Positions 9,233 to 21,959 of a DNA stretch of 64,000 nt are shown piece after piece (the stretch's first letter is position 1; each line of letters begins with the position of its first letter). The notes under the pieces were generated by a model. It was given only the letters and a program-made list of their open reading frames with translations. It was not told the DNA's origin and did no database searches. The stretch lies in assembly GCA_031771865.1 (NCBI GenBank), contig JASISA010000042.1, forward strand, positions 2,039,501-2,103,500, written 5' to 3'. Made by a program: the position numbers and the translations under genes. Source of the stretch: Nothophaeocryptopus gaeumannii. Its lineage: Eukaryota > Ascomycota > Dothideomycetes > Mycosphaerellales > Mycosphaerellaceae.

Positions 9233-12200
9233 TGTAAAGGATTTCGAGTACGCGCTGCCTTGTGACCACATGATGAATTAATTAGAAGATGCTTCCTTCG
9301 AACGACCAGCGTCCTACTCTGTCCTCTCTTTCCAGGCCGACCCTGTCCTTCGTCCCGAAAATGTGGTAGAAAACAACTGCAGGCGGTCACCCAGACAAGA
9401 GGAACAGGAGTCCACTTCAGATATGGATCTAATGGAGCTCTGCTGCATTCATGCCGATCGCAGCGGGAAGTTCATGCAGGTCGTCCCCGAAGCCGAGAGG
9501 TACAGCGTGCACCAGTCATAGAGGGCTCACCCAACAACTCGATGCTGGGTCGTGTATCGGAAGTGTCCAGCTTTGCCAGGTGAGTTACGACAAGGATCAT
9601 CAATGATGAATCGGACAAATACTGGGAAGCGGCTCTTCGCAGCATAAGAAGGATGATGGAATCTTTGGCCGTTGAAAGAGGCTGGCAAGCAGGTTTGTGA
9701 TGAGAGGCGAGACAACAAGCGCAGGCTGCTTCGATGCATGCACAGATCTTACGTCGAAGCGCTCAAGCGCCGGAAAGCACAGGCGCATGTACGCAAGGCA
9801 TGTCTATCACTTACCAAGTTGCGCCAGCGAAGTCCGAGGCGCTGGCCAGATGCGGCTAATCACAACGCAAGAGATCAGAGTTCCTGTTTCGCGTCAAACA
9901 TTTCGCCGTCTGCTGCTGTCTCTCCGCCGCATCCTTGGGGTTCGTGGTCAGCAAGTGAAGAGGCGAAGTTGGCTTCTTCCCTGCTATACGTAGCCATTTG
10001 ACGATGCTTTCTCCGACGCTGATGAACAGATGATGACCAGCCAAACGGAAGGCGTTTCATAGCAGAGCTGATATTGAACTGTGCAGTGAGCCACGCAGCG
10101 GAACGCAGGATTTGGTACTCTGTACACAGCAGGAGAGGCTCTTCCACAGTTCCACTTTTGCATGCCCGGCCCGCGATATCGACTTCACGGTTCAAATGGA
10201 GACCCGGGCTCGACGACGTCAATGAACCCCAGACATCAGATTGGCCAACGGTCGTCCACGAAAGTTTCGATACCAAACCACTCTGCTGGCGGTTCTGATG
10301 ACGTCCAGCAATGCATTGCGTCTTGCGGTGAGGCTTGAAGTAGAGAAGGTGTTATCGCGACTTGGGGGAAATGGTGCTAGTCCTGCGAGACTTCTGCAGA
10401 CCGAATGTGGGAAGCGCAGAAACCGGTATCAGTACTGTATCGCAGCCAAGATCGGTGTTCCCAACCAGGCACGCTTTGGGCCGTGGCTAGGATTCAAGCC
10501 GGATCCACGTGTCCGAAGGAATGGTTGGTCGTGCTAGCGTCACTCCGCAATCTTGCTTTCATCATACTTCCTCGTCGTGCCTCATCCTCAAACCTCATCA
10601 TCGATCAACAGTTCCCGTATTACAAGAATCATCCCAAGATCAAGGTCACAATCAAGCCCCTTCGCAGTCAGGTCCGCGGGAACGGATTCCGGGTTTCCAC
10701 GGAGGAGTTCATCGAACATGCTTCACAGGCCTGCAACATAAATGTCCGGACCCAACATCCTCGCAATGCAAGATTACGACCGGCTAAGTTAACACGGTCT
10801 CACTTCATCCGATCTGCCTGGCAAAGACTTCGGCCAGAGAGGGAAACACACAATCCCAACAAATATGGAAGCCACGAGTCGGTCCAAGTCGTAGGAAAGA
10901 GCCTGCATTTCACATGTCTGAGACTGCGGAGGAAGAGCAGAGCTCTCTGCAGCGCAGTAACGCAATGCAGTGGAATCCTCTTCCCCAGCTGCAGATGATC
11001 CGCGCACGCATGCCAGCTGCAAACACTTTACGAGCATGCATGGATGGCCAGCATATGAACGAAACTTGCTTCTGACTTAATGGACGTTTGAGCGTTTCGT
11101 CGTCGTCTCTGACGCCGCCACTTCTCGTTATGCAATTGAAACATGTCTGAGGATGATTCCGCTCTTGCAGAACGTTGAGACAGTCCTCACCTGTTCTTAC
11201 CTGCGCAGTCAGAGTTATCGTGCATGATGAGCTTCCAGACCGTACTGCCAGAAGCCAAGAAAGATACACGGTGTGGGTGAGACGAATTGGCCGCGTCACG
11301 TTATTCATGTATGTTGGTGAGATAGGCACAGCATTCACAGCATCCAATGCTTCTCCCTTGCAGTCCCAACTCGCGGTTTCCAACCAGCAAGACCAAAGTC
11401 CCAGCTGCATGGCATTGGTGGCGTTCCTCGAGAGAATAAGCTCGCGATTTGCGACTGGGGATTCCGAAACTATGTCGCCACACTAGATTTCATGCAGTGG
11501 TGCAGATAGCTAGCTATGAGCTAGCTGAAGCTGAGCTGCAGAACGATGACCTTGCGAAAAGTACTCGATCCCGTTCAAATCATGAAACAAAGGATGAGGT
11601 GAGCATGCAAGTGCTGCGGACATGTTTTATGAACCGGAGCGCAGCTACTTCTAACCCTATGCATGTAGACTGCCTCGTGTATCGTCACCAGTAAGATCGG
11701 AAGAGGTAGTAATTACGAAACCACATTCAATTTTCAGCTGCAGACACAGCCAAGAAGAAGCTTGCGTGTCGCTCTACATTCAGCTCATGTCGAAGAGGTG
11801 AAGGACGAGACAAATCAAGCCAGGACCAAGAAACGAAGAAGCAGTGAAAGTGATACTCATAACAGATGCAGCTTCAATTGTCTCCTTAAAATTAGCAGCG
11901 TCAACGGTAGATTCACCAGATATTCACTTCGACAGACGACATTCTTTGAAGAGCCATGAACCTCCAAAGAGGCATCATTTTCCCAACCCTCATTCAGCTC
12001 TTTCAAAAACAATCCACTTCTGTTACTATAATTAAGCCAACTTTCTACACCAAGAGCCGCTCCAAAGATTAGAACCTCATCACCTGCACCCACTCAACTC
12101 CATAGCAGGGACGAGAAATGAGTACGAAAACGAAGAGCACGAGCGATTTGAAAAAGGTCTGTGAGACCACATTCTGATCGCTCTCGGGACTTCGAGTTTA

Positions 12201-12540
12201 GTGTCGCTTTCTCGGACTGGGGAAAGCAGACAGCGATAATGCACTACCGGAAGAATAAAACAAGGCGACGAGGTATTAGAGAGTGCAACACCGTGGCTAC
12301 GTCCTCTTTCGGCGCTGCCAGACTCCGAAGACCTATACTGTAGGTGACCGCAATTCAGGCGATTGGATACTCATACCGAGTCGATGCGCTCAGGCTTTGT
12401 CAAGAGCGCGACAGAAAGTAGAAGAAACATGCAATATGGAATATGTACTCCAACGATGGAACTTTTTCATGCAGATCCAATCTATACAGGAGCAACAACA
12501 GTAAAAGGCACTTCAGTAACCCCCTCATGTACCAAAAGAT
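9233..12540. other. Gene-poor interval of 3.3 kb
   Basis: Only short, overlapping frames on both strands occur. The longest starts with ATG at 10405 (197 codons) and matches nothing I recognise. Composition is ordinary and not RIP-like. No transposon ends, tandem repeats or tRNA boxes were seen. It contains the 5' region of the DUF8004 gene and the 3' flank of PHO89. Confidence 0.5.
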
Positions 12541-14403
12541 TTAACCCGACCACCCAGGTGCGTTGAGGAAAAGACCCATAATGACACCCGCCAAGGTGCC
12601 TGCAATCGGGATCGTCATGATCCAAGAGAAAACAAGCAGCCCAATTCGTTGCCAGTTGATCGCCTTGTAAGTTCCATTGCACAATCCAACACCAACCGTC
12701 GCACCGGTAATGCACATACTCGTGCTGACCGGGAGAGAGAACTGCGAGAAAAGCAACACAGTAATAGCAGCACCCATCTCCATCGAACATCCTCTGGTCG
12801 GGGAGTGGTAGGTGATTTTATTCCCCATGACTTTCATGATATTGTACCCGTAGGTGATAAGACCGATAGAGATGACAGCCGAAAGAACCGCAAGCTGCCA
12901 AATCGGAACGGGGGCTTTGGATCCAGCTGCATCACCAGTCTTCCAAGCGGAGTAGATAACAGCCCAAGGACCAACCGCATTCCCGATATCATTCGCTCCA
13001 TGCGCGAAAGAAGCCGTGCAAGCGGTAAGGACCTGCACGAACGAGTATGTGTGTTCGACTTCATTGGAATATTTTGGTGCGTGGGCGTAGACGCGAGCCA
13101 TACGTGCTCCCTCGGGGGTACCGGCAATACCAGTTTGCGCGGCGTGGATGTCGTAATGGGCGCCGTAAAGAAGGGCGACGACGACCATAGCGGGGATACG
13201 TTTCGCGACGATCTTCATATTGTGGAGTTCGTAGATCTCGCCGGCACCCATTGGGTTGTTGTGCAGGAGACGCATAGCCCAACCGAGAGGACCCTTGCCT
13301 TCTCGAAGTTTGGCGTGGAGACGTTCCTGGCCTTGCTTTTGGAGTTCCTGGTAGGAGAGGGTGACTTGCTGGGACTCAGCTGCGGCGAGGGACTTTTCGT
13401 TGATGTTGGAGCGGTCGTAGGCGTGCTGGTCGACGGCAGTGGACTCGGTTGAGGCCTTGTCGGATTCGTCGTCGTGGACGACGGCGTAGTCTGGGACGAT
13501 GGCGCGATCGGCCTCCTTAGTTGGAGCTGGGCGGGTGAGGAGCATTGGGCCCATGATGATGTTGTACCAGCGGACAGAGGCATCGCGGCGGATGACTCGG
13601 GCGTAGAGGAATGGCACGAAGAAGATGGCGGCAACAGCGGCAAGACCGCATCCATTGCCCATTGTCACGGCAGCGATGTACCAAGATGGTTTCTTGTTGA
13701 GCTTGAGGTTTGGCGATCCCTTGTAGACGATGGAGAGCGTGCAGACAGTTCCAGCAATCAGAAAGAAGAATGGTGCGGTGAAGACCGACCACTTGACTGG
13801 GTTCTTGCGGACGTGCACGACCAGCTTGATGAGCACGAAGATGACCGCGCCGAATGCAGCAGAGATCGCGGGAGCCATACCGAGACCAGCAAAGATGGCA
13901 CCGAGTCCCTTTCCGCCGTTCCATCCCCACTGGACCTGAGAAGCACCGGCAGTCGCAACACCAACACCAGCAACAGCGGAAATGAGCGAGTAGGTCGAGG
14001 AGACGTGAGCGGAGTGGCGGGTACACCACATGACCCACATCGAGGCACCAGCAAGAGCGCATGTAAAGGCCAGCATCTGAACGCCGGCGTTCCCTTGGAA
14101 GGCACTGTTAGGGATGATTCCGTTCTTGATGGTATCGGCGGTACGGGCTCCAACGGTGATGGCGCCGACCATTTCGAAGATGGTGGCTAGGACCATGGCC
14201 CATCTGTAGGAGATTGATGTCGAGGAGACACTGGTGGCCCAGGCGTTCGCAACATCGTCTGTGATGACATGTGGTTAGCCTCACTCTCGTTGATGTGGTG
14301 GTGAAGTCTGGGGGTGATGCGTACTAGCACCGTTGTTGTAGGCATCGAGCATGGCAAAGAACGTGCCAATGACGAAGACATAGGTGTATTGAGAAAGCAC
14401 CAT
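12541..14403 (-). CDS. PHO89: Sodium-phosphate symporter, PiT family, 598 aa
   Basis: Two exons: 14403-14325 and 14258-12541, with a 66-nt intron. The splice falls inside the first signature and rebuilds GANDVANAWATSVSS at about residues 25-39. The second half carries the matching signature ASFAHGANDIGNAVGPW. The two inverted GAND repeats are diagnostic of the PiT (PHO-4/PHO89) family, which imports phosphate with sodium at the plasma membrane. Hydrophobic segments flank a long charged cytoplasmic loop at about residues 280-380 (HDDESDKASTESTAVDQHA), as is usual for fungal members. Length agrees with the family. ATG 14403 begins MVLSQYTYVFVIGTFFAM and has A at -3. It is probably induced by phosphate starvation; a CACGTG site lies about 1 kb upstream. 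Confidence 0.95.
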
Positions 14404-16370
14404 CTTGGCAGTATTGAGCAAGTGTTGCTAGCTCGGATGATATTCGAAACGAGGGGAGGTGTTGCTGATATGTCTGTGTCCTAGTACGACCAGGTAGGTC
14501 AGAGCACCAAGGCCGGGATCTTTATATCTCAAGTGAACGGCACATGCGCAAAGTCTTCAGCTGATAATCCTACTTCATTGGGTCATTGGGCCGAATGAAG
14601 CGAGGCTGTGAGATGCAACCTGGTGGTCGAGGTCGCGGGACACAGTTCCAGGCATGTTCTAGCGGCGACGATTGCAGAAGGGCTGCAAGGTAGCGTGGAA
14701 GCGATATGGTAGTTGCGACTTGGCATGGCTGCGACTGGCGGACAGTGGGAGATCATAGTGGAGCGGCCTCAATATTCCTTACCTGCTGAATGTTCTGAAG
14801 ATATATCGACTTCACTTACAACTTCTTGGTATCATTCGATACCGACGAGAGAGAAGACTTCCTTGTCGCCGTTCTTGTCCAACTACTTGTCTCCTTACAA
14901 CTCACAACTGTACCGTGAAGATCTGCTTGGATGAGTATGCTTGTGTGCCACGCCACAGCGGTACTGTCTCTGTTGGTGTACAGGCAAGTGGTGGTTTGCG
15001 AAGGCGTGAGCGGATGGTCGGTTGGCTCGCCAAATCATCATGTGAGCCCAGCCTTGGGGTTAGGGTTGGAGCCTTGGTCCGAGCTTGGCAAGAGAAAAGC
15101 ACTCGCTTTGCCGGCCAGTGAGAACCCGGAGGAAGAGCACGTTGTCGCAATATAGGCCTGTGTTGAATCTCTTCAAACTGCTCTCTCTGTCGTCTTCCTC
15201 TGCCAGCCTCGCCGCCCTTGGCGGACTCCGCCCTCTCGCCGGACCTTTCGCTCGTTCTGTCGCGTGCGCTCGCCTGTTTCGGTCTTGCGCCTATGCGAAC
15301 AATCCCATCGCCCACCTCATGGAATGATCAAGGTATATCGAATTCGTGCTTGCGCGAGCGTCTCGATGCTGGCGAGCTGAATCTTGTTCCATGTCTCTTG
15401 GCAATACCAAGGACACGTGGGATGCTGTGACTATGCAAGTGGGTTGGGTCGTTCATGCGAACGTATGCCAACCACGATGAGTTCCACTTGCATTTCTTTT
15501 GGACAGAAGGGACCACTATACGCCGACGCCACTCCCTCAGAAGTTCTCTTGGTTCGTCGTCTAGATGTTGTTGGGAGTCTTGGCTGTATGGCGGCCTCCG
15601 GTGAATCAGATCCCAGCGCATTGCTTGAGCGTCTTCCATGAAGCATCTCGAGATGTTGTATGAGTGTCTGCGGACATGCGACACTCAGGCCCTTATTTAC
15701 TTCGTTCCAAGGCCGAATTATCCGAACCAAGTTCCATCTATACTTGCAATTTGATGGCACGACGATCGATCCTCGTCAACTACTCGGCCGTAGGGCAGCC
15801 GGTTTCATGCTGAAATGTCGTCGAAACTACCACCGCGCCCACCTCACCCGTCGAAGGCCGACGAGCCGCCTTGCTTCAAAAGTTAATCGTTCGAGAACAG
15901 CAACAGCACGTTTATCAACGCATCAGCCAGCGTCCAAACGTCGAAAGACACTTGTCGCCATGGTCGCGAGGCTTCCAGGGCGGACGCTTCGACGATCGAG
16001 CAATCGGCAGAATGTTGCCGAACAGAGCAATCTATCGACATGGCAATACTGCTGGTTTTGCAATGAATGTTGTCAGGTGTCAAATTCTTGGCCAGGCAAC
16101 AGCGTCATGGGCATCGATGTTCCAAGGAGTCGTCCCTGTTGGGATGCCATGCATACTGCGGCTGAGTTGGAGTAACGATGCACAAGAGGCATCACGCTCG
16201 ACGAGTCGACACCGTTGCAATGCAGTGTAATGCTCCGCCGCAAACAGTACAAGCTGTAGGTGAACTTCATTTCGTTTCTTCGTGACTTTTTGACCATGCA
16301 TGTGCTCAGTCTCCACGAGCTTCTGGAAGAGGTCCACGACGAAGGGACGGAAGCCTTCGAATAAAAGCGC
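14404..16370. other. Intergenic region upstream of PHO89
   Basis: No recognisable gene. A pyrimidine-rich stretch lies at 15170-15250. A CACGTG hexamer is at 15414-15419, and a short TTAGGGTT telomere-like motif is near 15058. A plus-strand ATG frame at 15660-16175 (171 codons) is Arg/Ser-rich with no family signature and is probably chance. Confidence 0.4.
15414..15419. promoter_or_regulatory. CACGTG hexamer upstream of PHO89
   Basis: CACGTG is the core site for the Pho4/NUC-1 type regulators of phosphate genes. It lies about 1,010 bp before the PHO89 start, which is far for a fungal promoter. The link is inference, and a single hexamer can occur by chance. Confidence 0.25.
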
Positions 16371-17072
16371 CCCCAACGCAATGCTACTGGGAGTCGAATG
16401 GTGGCGTGAAGGACGTGAACGGTTGGTACGCCTGCAACAACACGGCCACGTCAACTGGAGGAGCTGAGTTGTGTTGCCTGCCGGACTCGCAATGCGGTGA
16501 AGATTCCATATGTCGTTATCCGACTGGTAGCGATGGTGGAAGTGGATGGTTCATCGGCGGCTGTACGGATCCAACCTTCAAAGATTCAGTATGCCCAAGA
16601 GCTTGCTGTGAGTCCCTGTTTCTCCTCGTCGTCCTGCTTTGGCGTGGATACGTATAGGTTTCGTAATTCTGAGACCTGTATAGCAAGAGACGCGAAGACT
16701 TTCATCCAGTATAACACCACAGAGCAGCTCTGGCACTGTTGTGGCGATGATGGCTGTACTGGAACGCCCACGAATGAGACCTTTCAAGCTCGCGCCCCGG
16801 AAGTATGGTCCGCTGTTCCTTCAACTCTGACGTCCAGCGCATCTGCCTCTCAGTCGAACAGTACGATCATCGCTAGTAGATCAGGTCTGAACACTGGCGC
16901 AAAAGCTGGAATAGGCGTCGCATCTGCCGTTGCAGGTCTCGCGCTGATTGCTGCAATCGTGCTCTTCTGCTTATGGCGCAGGGGCACAAGGACAAATCGT
17001 GTGTTCGCCAGTCCCAGAAAATCCGCTGAAGAGGCCGGGCGTGTAGAGGAAGGCGACGCCGGTCCTCGCTAG
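16371..17072 (+). pseudogene. Cys-rich ectodomain membrane protein lacking a recognisable 5' end
   Basis: Two segments splice cleanly: up to 16607 and from 16684 to 17072, with a 76-nt GTGAGT...TATAG intron. They give a cysteine-rich extracellular region (CYWESN, WYACNN, ELCCLPDSQCGEDSICRY, GGCTDP, CPRACSRDAK, LWHCCGDDGC). A Ser/Thr stretch, a glycine-rich entry and one membrane helix (AGLALIAAIVLFCLW) follow, then a short basic tail. This layout is common in fungal surface proteins of unknown role. No in-frame ATG or signal peptide lies upstream before a stop at 16283; the frame's first start-like codon, 16406, is GTG. The gene is either 5'-truncated or has an unresolved first exon. Sequence after the stop at 17072 still looks coding in another frame, hinting at a second lesion. 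Confidence 0.5.
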
Positions 17073-17956
17073 CATCCGCGAGAGCTTGATGTCGCGCAAA
17101 GCTCGCGACAAGACTTGGACGTATCGCCTGAAGAGCTGCCTGGAGACTCAGCGGCTGGATCTCTGAAGGGAATCAAACGACAGCCGTGAATGTCCACCGA
17201 GAGGTGGTGTATGTAGTTCCGCGCATGAGTGTTGATCGTATTCATCGCGTCCCCCTCGAGTCCATATCTTATGCTTCATTCTCCACTTCGCCGTCGCAGA
17301 ATACACTCGGAAGATCCGATGCGCATATCGTGAGCTGACCGAGGTAGCTTCGTTGGTATAGTTGCAGTCGATTGCGTCTCTTGTTATTGCTGTCCATGTT
17401 GGAATGCAAAACAAGAAGCAAGCAGCAAACCATCATGGCGCGCCTTGCCCAGTCCTCCGAATCTCGCAAGGCCATCCTTACATCCCTGTCCACATCCTCT
17501 TGGCATCACGGACTGAGCTCCGCATGCCTTAGGGTTAGACGATTTCACGCTTGGGGAATGAAGGCGGCGACGATATGCTTGGTCGGGACCAATGATTTGG
17601 GTGTTTGATGGTAGCTAGTCGTCGAAATAGAATGTCTGCGAGACTTTCAAGACTAAAGAAACTTGGGTGCTGAGATATTCGAGGAAGTCTGTATTGGAGA
17701 TTTTGGTAAAAAGTGGGTGTTATGTTATGGCAAGAAGAACGTGTATAATTGGGAGGGCACTTCCCACATGTCGGACGATGCAACAAAAGAAAAAAGCATC
17801 ATTGACCCGAATGATCACTTGAAGGCACATGTCAGTTTTAGAAGAGGTCGCAATGGGACATAAGTGGTGAGAGCTCTTTTCATTTGCATGCTCTACTCTA
17901 TGCTCTTCTTAGGTGGGTGACATTAAAGAGTCCATGCCTCCACATTGGCACCATAC
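17073..17956. other. Intergenic region before the SERCA 3' end
   Basis: No gene or repeat was recognised apart from the possible displaced tail of the Cys-rich protein in the first 110 bases. Confidence 0.4.
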
Positions 17957-20900
17957 TCAGTCCAACTTCTTTCCCTTCTTCCCACTAACCTCTGTGGTCT
18001 CCATGAAGAATTTCCTCTCCAAGAACTTCAACACCTCATCGATTCCAATGATAGGCGCGCTCCACGCCAATACAATCTTCCATTCCTCCCAGCCTAGAGG
18101 TACAATACCAAAGATGCCCTGCAGTACAGGAGTGTACAGGAGTGCGAAGTGGAGGGCCATGGAGAGAGTGATGGCGTATACAAGGATCATGTTCTTCCAG
18201 AGCGGCAAGGTGAGGAGGGATTCCGAGGACGAGAGCGCGTTCATGGCGTTCAACATCTCAATGACGACAAGGACGGAGAGCGAGATTGTTGATGCGGTCT
18301 TCGCGGACGAGTCGGAGAACATGTTGCAGCCGATTTGAGGGAAAGAGGTCGAGCAGCGGTGGAAGTGGGTCTGTTCACAGTGTCAGTATATCCGCGTCGA
18401 AAGATGGTTGGTCGCTCAAACTTACCAGTTGCCAGAAAGTGATCTGTGGGCCATATTCGTAGAACATGAACCACCACGCATATCCTCCAACAGTGGCAAG
18501 GCCCACGTAGGTCCCTATCACCATGTATCGGAAGAAAAGCCAGCCGCCCACAAGAGCCTCGTCCCTCTTCCTCGGTGGTCGCTTCATCACATCGTGGTCT
18601 TTGGGGTTGAAGCTTAGAGCTGTAGCGGGAAGACCATCGGTGACCAAGTTGACCCAGAGAAGCTGTACAGGGATCAAAGCTTCAGGCATGCCAAGTGCGG
18701 CAGTCAAGAAGATGGACACCACCTCACCAATATTGGATGAGATGAGGTATCGGATGAACTGCTGAGTGTTGTTGTAGATGCTGCGACCTTCCTCGACGGC
18801 CGTCTCTATCGTGGCGAAGTTGTCATCCGCGAGCACCATGTCCGCAGCGAGTTTGGCAACGTCGGTTCCAGTACCCATGGCAACACCGATATCGCTCTTC
18901 TTGAGTGCTGGCGCATCGTTGACACCGTCACCAGTCATGGCGACGACCTCACCTGCTGACTGGAGAAGATCGACCAGCTTGGACTTGTGGCCAGGCTCAA
19001 CGCGGGAGAAGAGAGATGCAGTCTTGGCGGCTCGGAGCTTGTCCTCCTCGCTGAGCTCGTCGAATTGGCGACCAGTGAAGCTCTTGCCCGTGAGTTCCTC
19101 GAGCTGGCCAAAGACACCAATCTGTCGGCAGATGGTCTCGGCGGTTTTCTGGTTATCGCCAGTGATGACTACGACACGGATACCTGCAGATCGGCACTTG
19201 GCAATGCTGTCTGCAACCTCAGGTCGAGGTGGATCTAGCATACCGACGAGACCCAGAAGAGTCATGCCCTGCTCGAGTTGGTTGTATTCCTTGGAAGTCT
19301 TTGCACTTTGAGTAAGTGGAGAGTTGACGTTGTTGATACTGGCCAGACCGATCACGCGCAGGCCTTTGTTAGCCAGATCGGTGATCTCCTTCTGCAACAG
19401 TGAGGCGTGCTTAGCGGACAGCGGGACCTGCTTGCCATCATTGCCAACCAAGCAGTGAGTACAGCGTTCGATGATCGATTCTGGCGCACCCTTGACAAGA
19501 AGACGCTGGGCATTACCACCGTTCACAAGCACTGACATGCTCTTGCGGTCCCGAGAGAACTCATACGTTCTCAGCTTCTTAGACTGGTTGGCGTAGTACT
19601 TGCTGACATAGTCGCGCTGATCCTCAGGTTGCAGAGATCGCTTGTTGATGTTGTAAGACTGGTCTGGCGTTCCGACCTTCTCGGCGAGGGTCCTCAAAGC
19701 ACCTTCGGTTGGTTCTCCGACGTTTAAGAAACCACCAGTCTTGCTGTCGTATGCGAGCTCAGCATCGTTACAGATCGCGGCGACTTCGATCATTTGCGCG
19801 ATCGTCTTGGACGTGGCGGCTGGCCATTCGATAACCTTCTCGCCTTTCGTGACCGCGCCTTCAGGTGCAAAGCTCGTGCCCGCAACATTCAGCTCTTCCA
19901 GGCCAGACTGTGATTCGCTGATGTACACGATTCTGTTGACGCTCATTTGATTGGTTGTCAGAGTACCAGTCTTGTCGGAGCAGATGACGCTGCAGCTTCC
20001 AAGAGTCTCGACCGAAGGCAAGCTGCGCACAATCGCATTCTTCTTGGCCATCGTCCTGGTTCCAAGCGCGAGACATGTGGTGATGACAACAGCGAGACCT
20101 TCTGGGATAGCTGCGACACCAAGCGAAACGGCAATCTTGAGGTAGTAGATGGCGCCCTTGGTCCAGGAACCTCCAAATGATGGATCGTTGAAATGTTGGA
20201 TGTTGATCAACCAGACGAGGATGCAGATACCGGAGATAACTTTAGCAAGCATATCGCCAAAGTCGTTGAGCTTTTCCTTCAGGGGTGTGGGCTGCGAGAT
20301 CTGGTTGGTGATGCTCTCGTGGATGTCTCCCATTGCTGTATTGGTTCCAGTTAAGACAACAATCGCGTGCGCGTGTCCAGTGACAACGTTGGTGCCGGAG
20401 AAGAGCATATTGATCTGATCCTGCTTGACGGCTTGGGTGTCCTTGATCGCCGGAGTGTCTTTTCCAACACTTTCGCTCTCTCCAGTCAAGATACTCTGAT
20501 CCACGCGGAAGCTATTGCTGTTGATGCTAAGCAGCCTGCAGTCCGCGGGAATCTGGTTTCCGACAGCGACATCAACGATATCACCTGGCACCAACTCTTC
20601 GGCCTTAACGGTTGAAATCTTGCCATTGCGAATGACTTTCGCCGAGTTTGCACTGTACTCTTGCAACGCTGCGATGGCCTTCTCTGCCGAGCTTTCTTGG
20701 CTGACACCGACGATGGCGTTGAGAATAAGGATGGTCAGGATAACAGCGGGATCGACGAACGCGGTCCAGCCTTCACCCTCTTCGAAGAGTGCGAGGACGA
20801 AGGAGATCGCAGCTGAGCCAAGAAGAATGATGACGAGCTGATCCTTGAATTGCTCCAGCACGAGCTCCCATAGCGGAGTGGGAGGGTCTTCTGGGATGGC

Positions 20901-21071
20901 TGTTCACATGTCAGCCATATGTCCCTCACACGTGCATATCGGTGTACACGTACCATTCTTTCCATGCTTCTGTCTTGCGGCCTCAACTTGGCTTGTGGTC
21001 AAACCAGTCTGCTCTGAGACGTTGAAGTGTTTCAGCACCTCTTGCGGTGAGCGCACATAGGCGTTCTCCAT
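17957..21071 (-). CDS. nca-1: SERCA-type calcium-transporting P-type ATPase, 1001 aa
   Basis: Three exons: 21071-20954, 20899-18426 and 18370-17957, with introns of 54 and 55 nt. The spliced protein begins MENAYVRSPQEVLKHF, as in SERCA pumps. It contains the TGES actuator motif, the membrane motif AAIPEGLAVVITTCLALG, and the phosphorylation site SDKTGTLTTNQM with its aspartate at about residue 348. It also has the hinge TGDGVNDAPALKKSDIG and the C-terminal membrane domain. It pumps calcium from the cytosol into the endoplasmic reticulum, using ATP through an aspartyl-phosphate intermediate. Length matches the family. The small first exon and the separate last exon (starting THFHRCST) are supported by exact phase matches. 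The gene is divergent from CDC6 across 888 bp. Confidence 0.97.
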
Positions 21072-21959
21072 CTTGACGCCTCTTCACACAGCTCTTTGCG
21101 CGCAAGTAATCGACCTCTTCCTTTCAAATCCCTCACGACGAACAGGTTCGGACTGTGGTAGACCGTTCGATTCTTATCATGTCACCTCGTGGCGAGAACA
21201 GCGACTTTTCGGGCTTAGTGGAGGAGGTGAATATCCAGGACACGTATCATGATCTTGGATGTTGTTAATCACAAGACGCGTGGAGTAGATACTAGGATGC
21301 AGGATGGGTATCTCGTTCAGTCTCCAACGAAAAAGTCAAGAGGCCAGCTGTGACTTTCGATCTTGCCCGCTCCACGATCCACCACCAGCAGCAGGCCGAG
21401 ATGGACCTGCATGCGGCTCCGAATGCTTGGCCCGTAGCTGCCCGCAAAGGGAAGGCTAGCCGAGGCCGATGCCGAGTGAATGACCACGACAACATACACA
21501 CATTCCCACAACATCCCAAGACATGTCCAATGCTCCATCAGACAGTAGCATGGTTCAGATACTCATATCTATCAGGGACAATGGTTCCATAACGACCAAG
21601 ACGTCCGACAGGGAATCGGAGGCTTATGGCCTGGGCTTGGTCCAAGACAGCGGCATCATTTTCTCGGCCTGAGAACTAGGTGACGGACAAGCGGATGGCT
21701 ATCAAATACGGCTGTGAGTGTGGAATCTGAGGACAATGTGTTGCGTGGAAGTCGATGGCTGGGCCGTTAATGTTCCATTGGTACTCGACGCCGGCAGTTC
21801 TTCGGAATTGAAGCGACTAGCGTGTTTTCCTTCACGCGACGCGACCTGCAGCTTCCTCTTCCACTTCCACCTTCTTCAACACCAAACTCGAGCCTTCTAC
21901 ATATCGCTGGCCCGCATCGCGACTGCCTATACACTGTTCGAGACCTGTCAGTCGCCATC
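21072..21959. promoter_or_regulatory. Shared upstream region of SERCA and CDC6
   Basis: This is an 888-bp interval between two divergent starts. It contains one ACGCGT hexamer at 21276-21281, the core of the MCB element used by G1/S genes in yeasts. An in-frame stretch upstream of the CDC6 ATG (21822-21959) lacks conserved character and is read here as leader. Confidence 0.35.

Noticed and set aside
10405..10998. Plus-strand ATG frame of 197 codons in the 9.2-12.5 kb gap
   Set aside because: No recognised domain, mixed composition without coding feel, overlapping frames of similar length on both strands.
12649..13452. Long plus-strand open frame opposite PHO89
   Set aside because: It is a shadow of the conserved minus-strand symporter and has no family character of its own; the same holds for 13474-14190.
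15050..15066. TTAGGGTT telomere-like motif near 15058
   Set aside because: A single short copy in a gene-bearing region; not evidence of a telomere or interstitial array.
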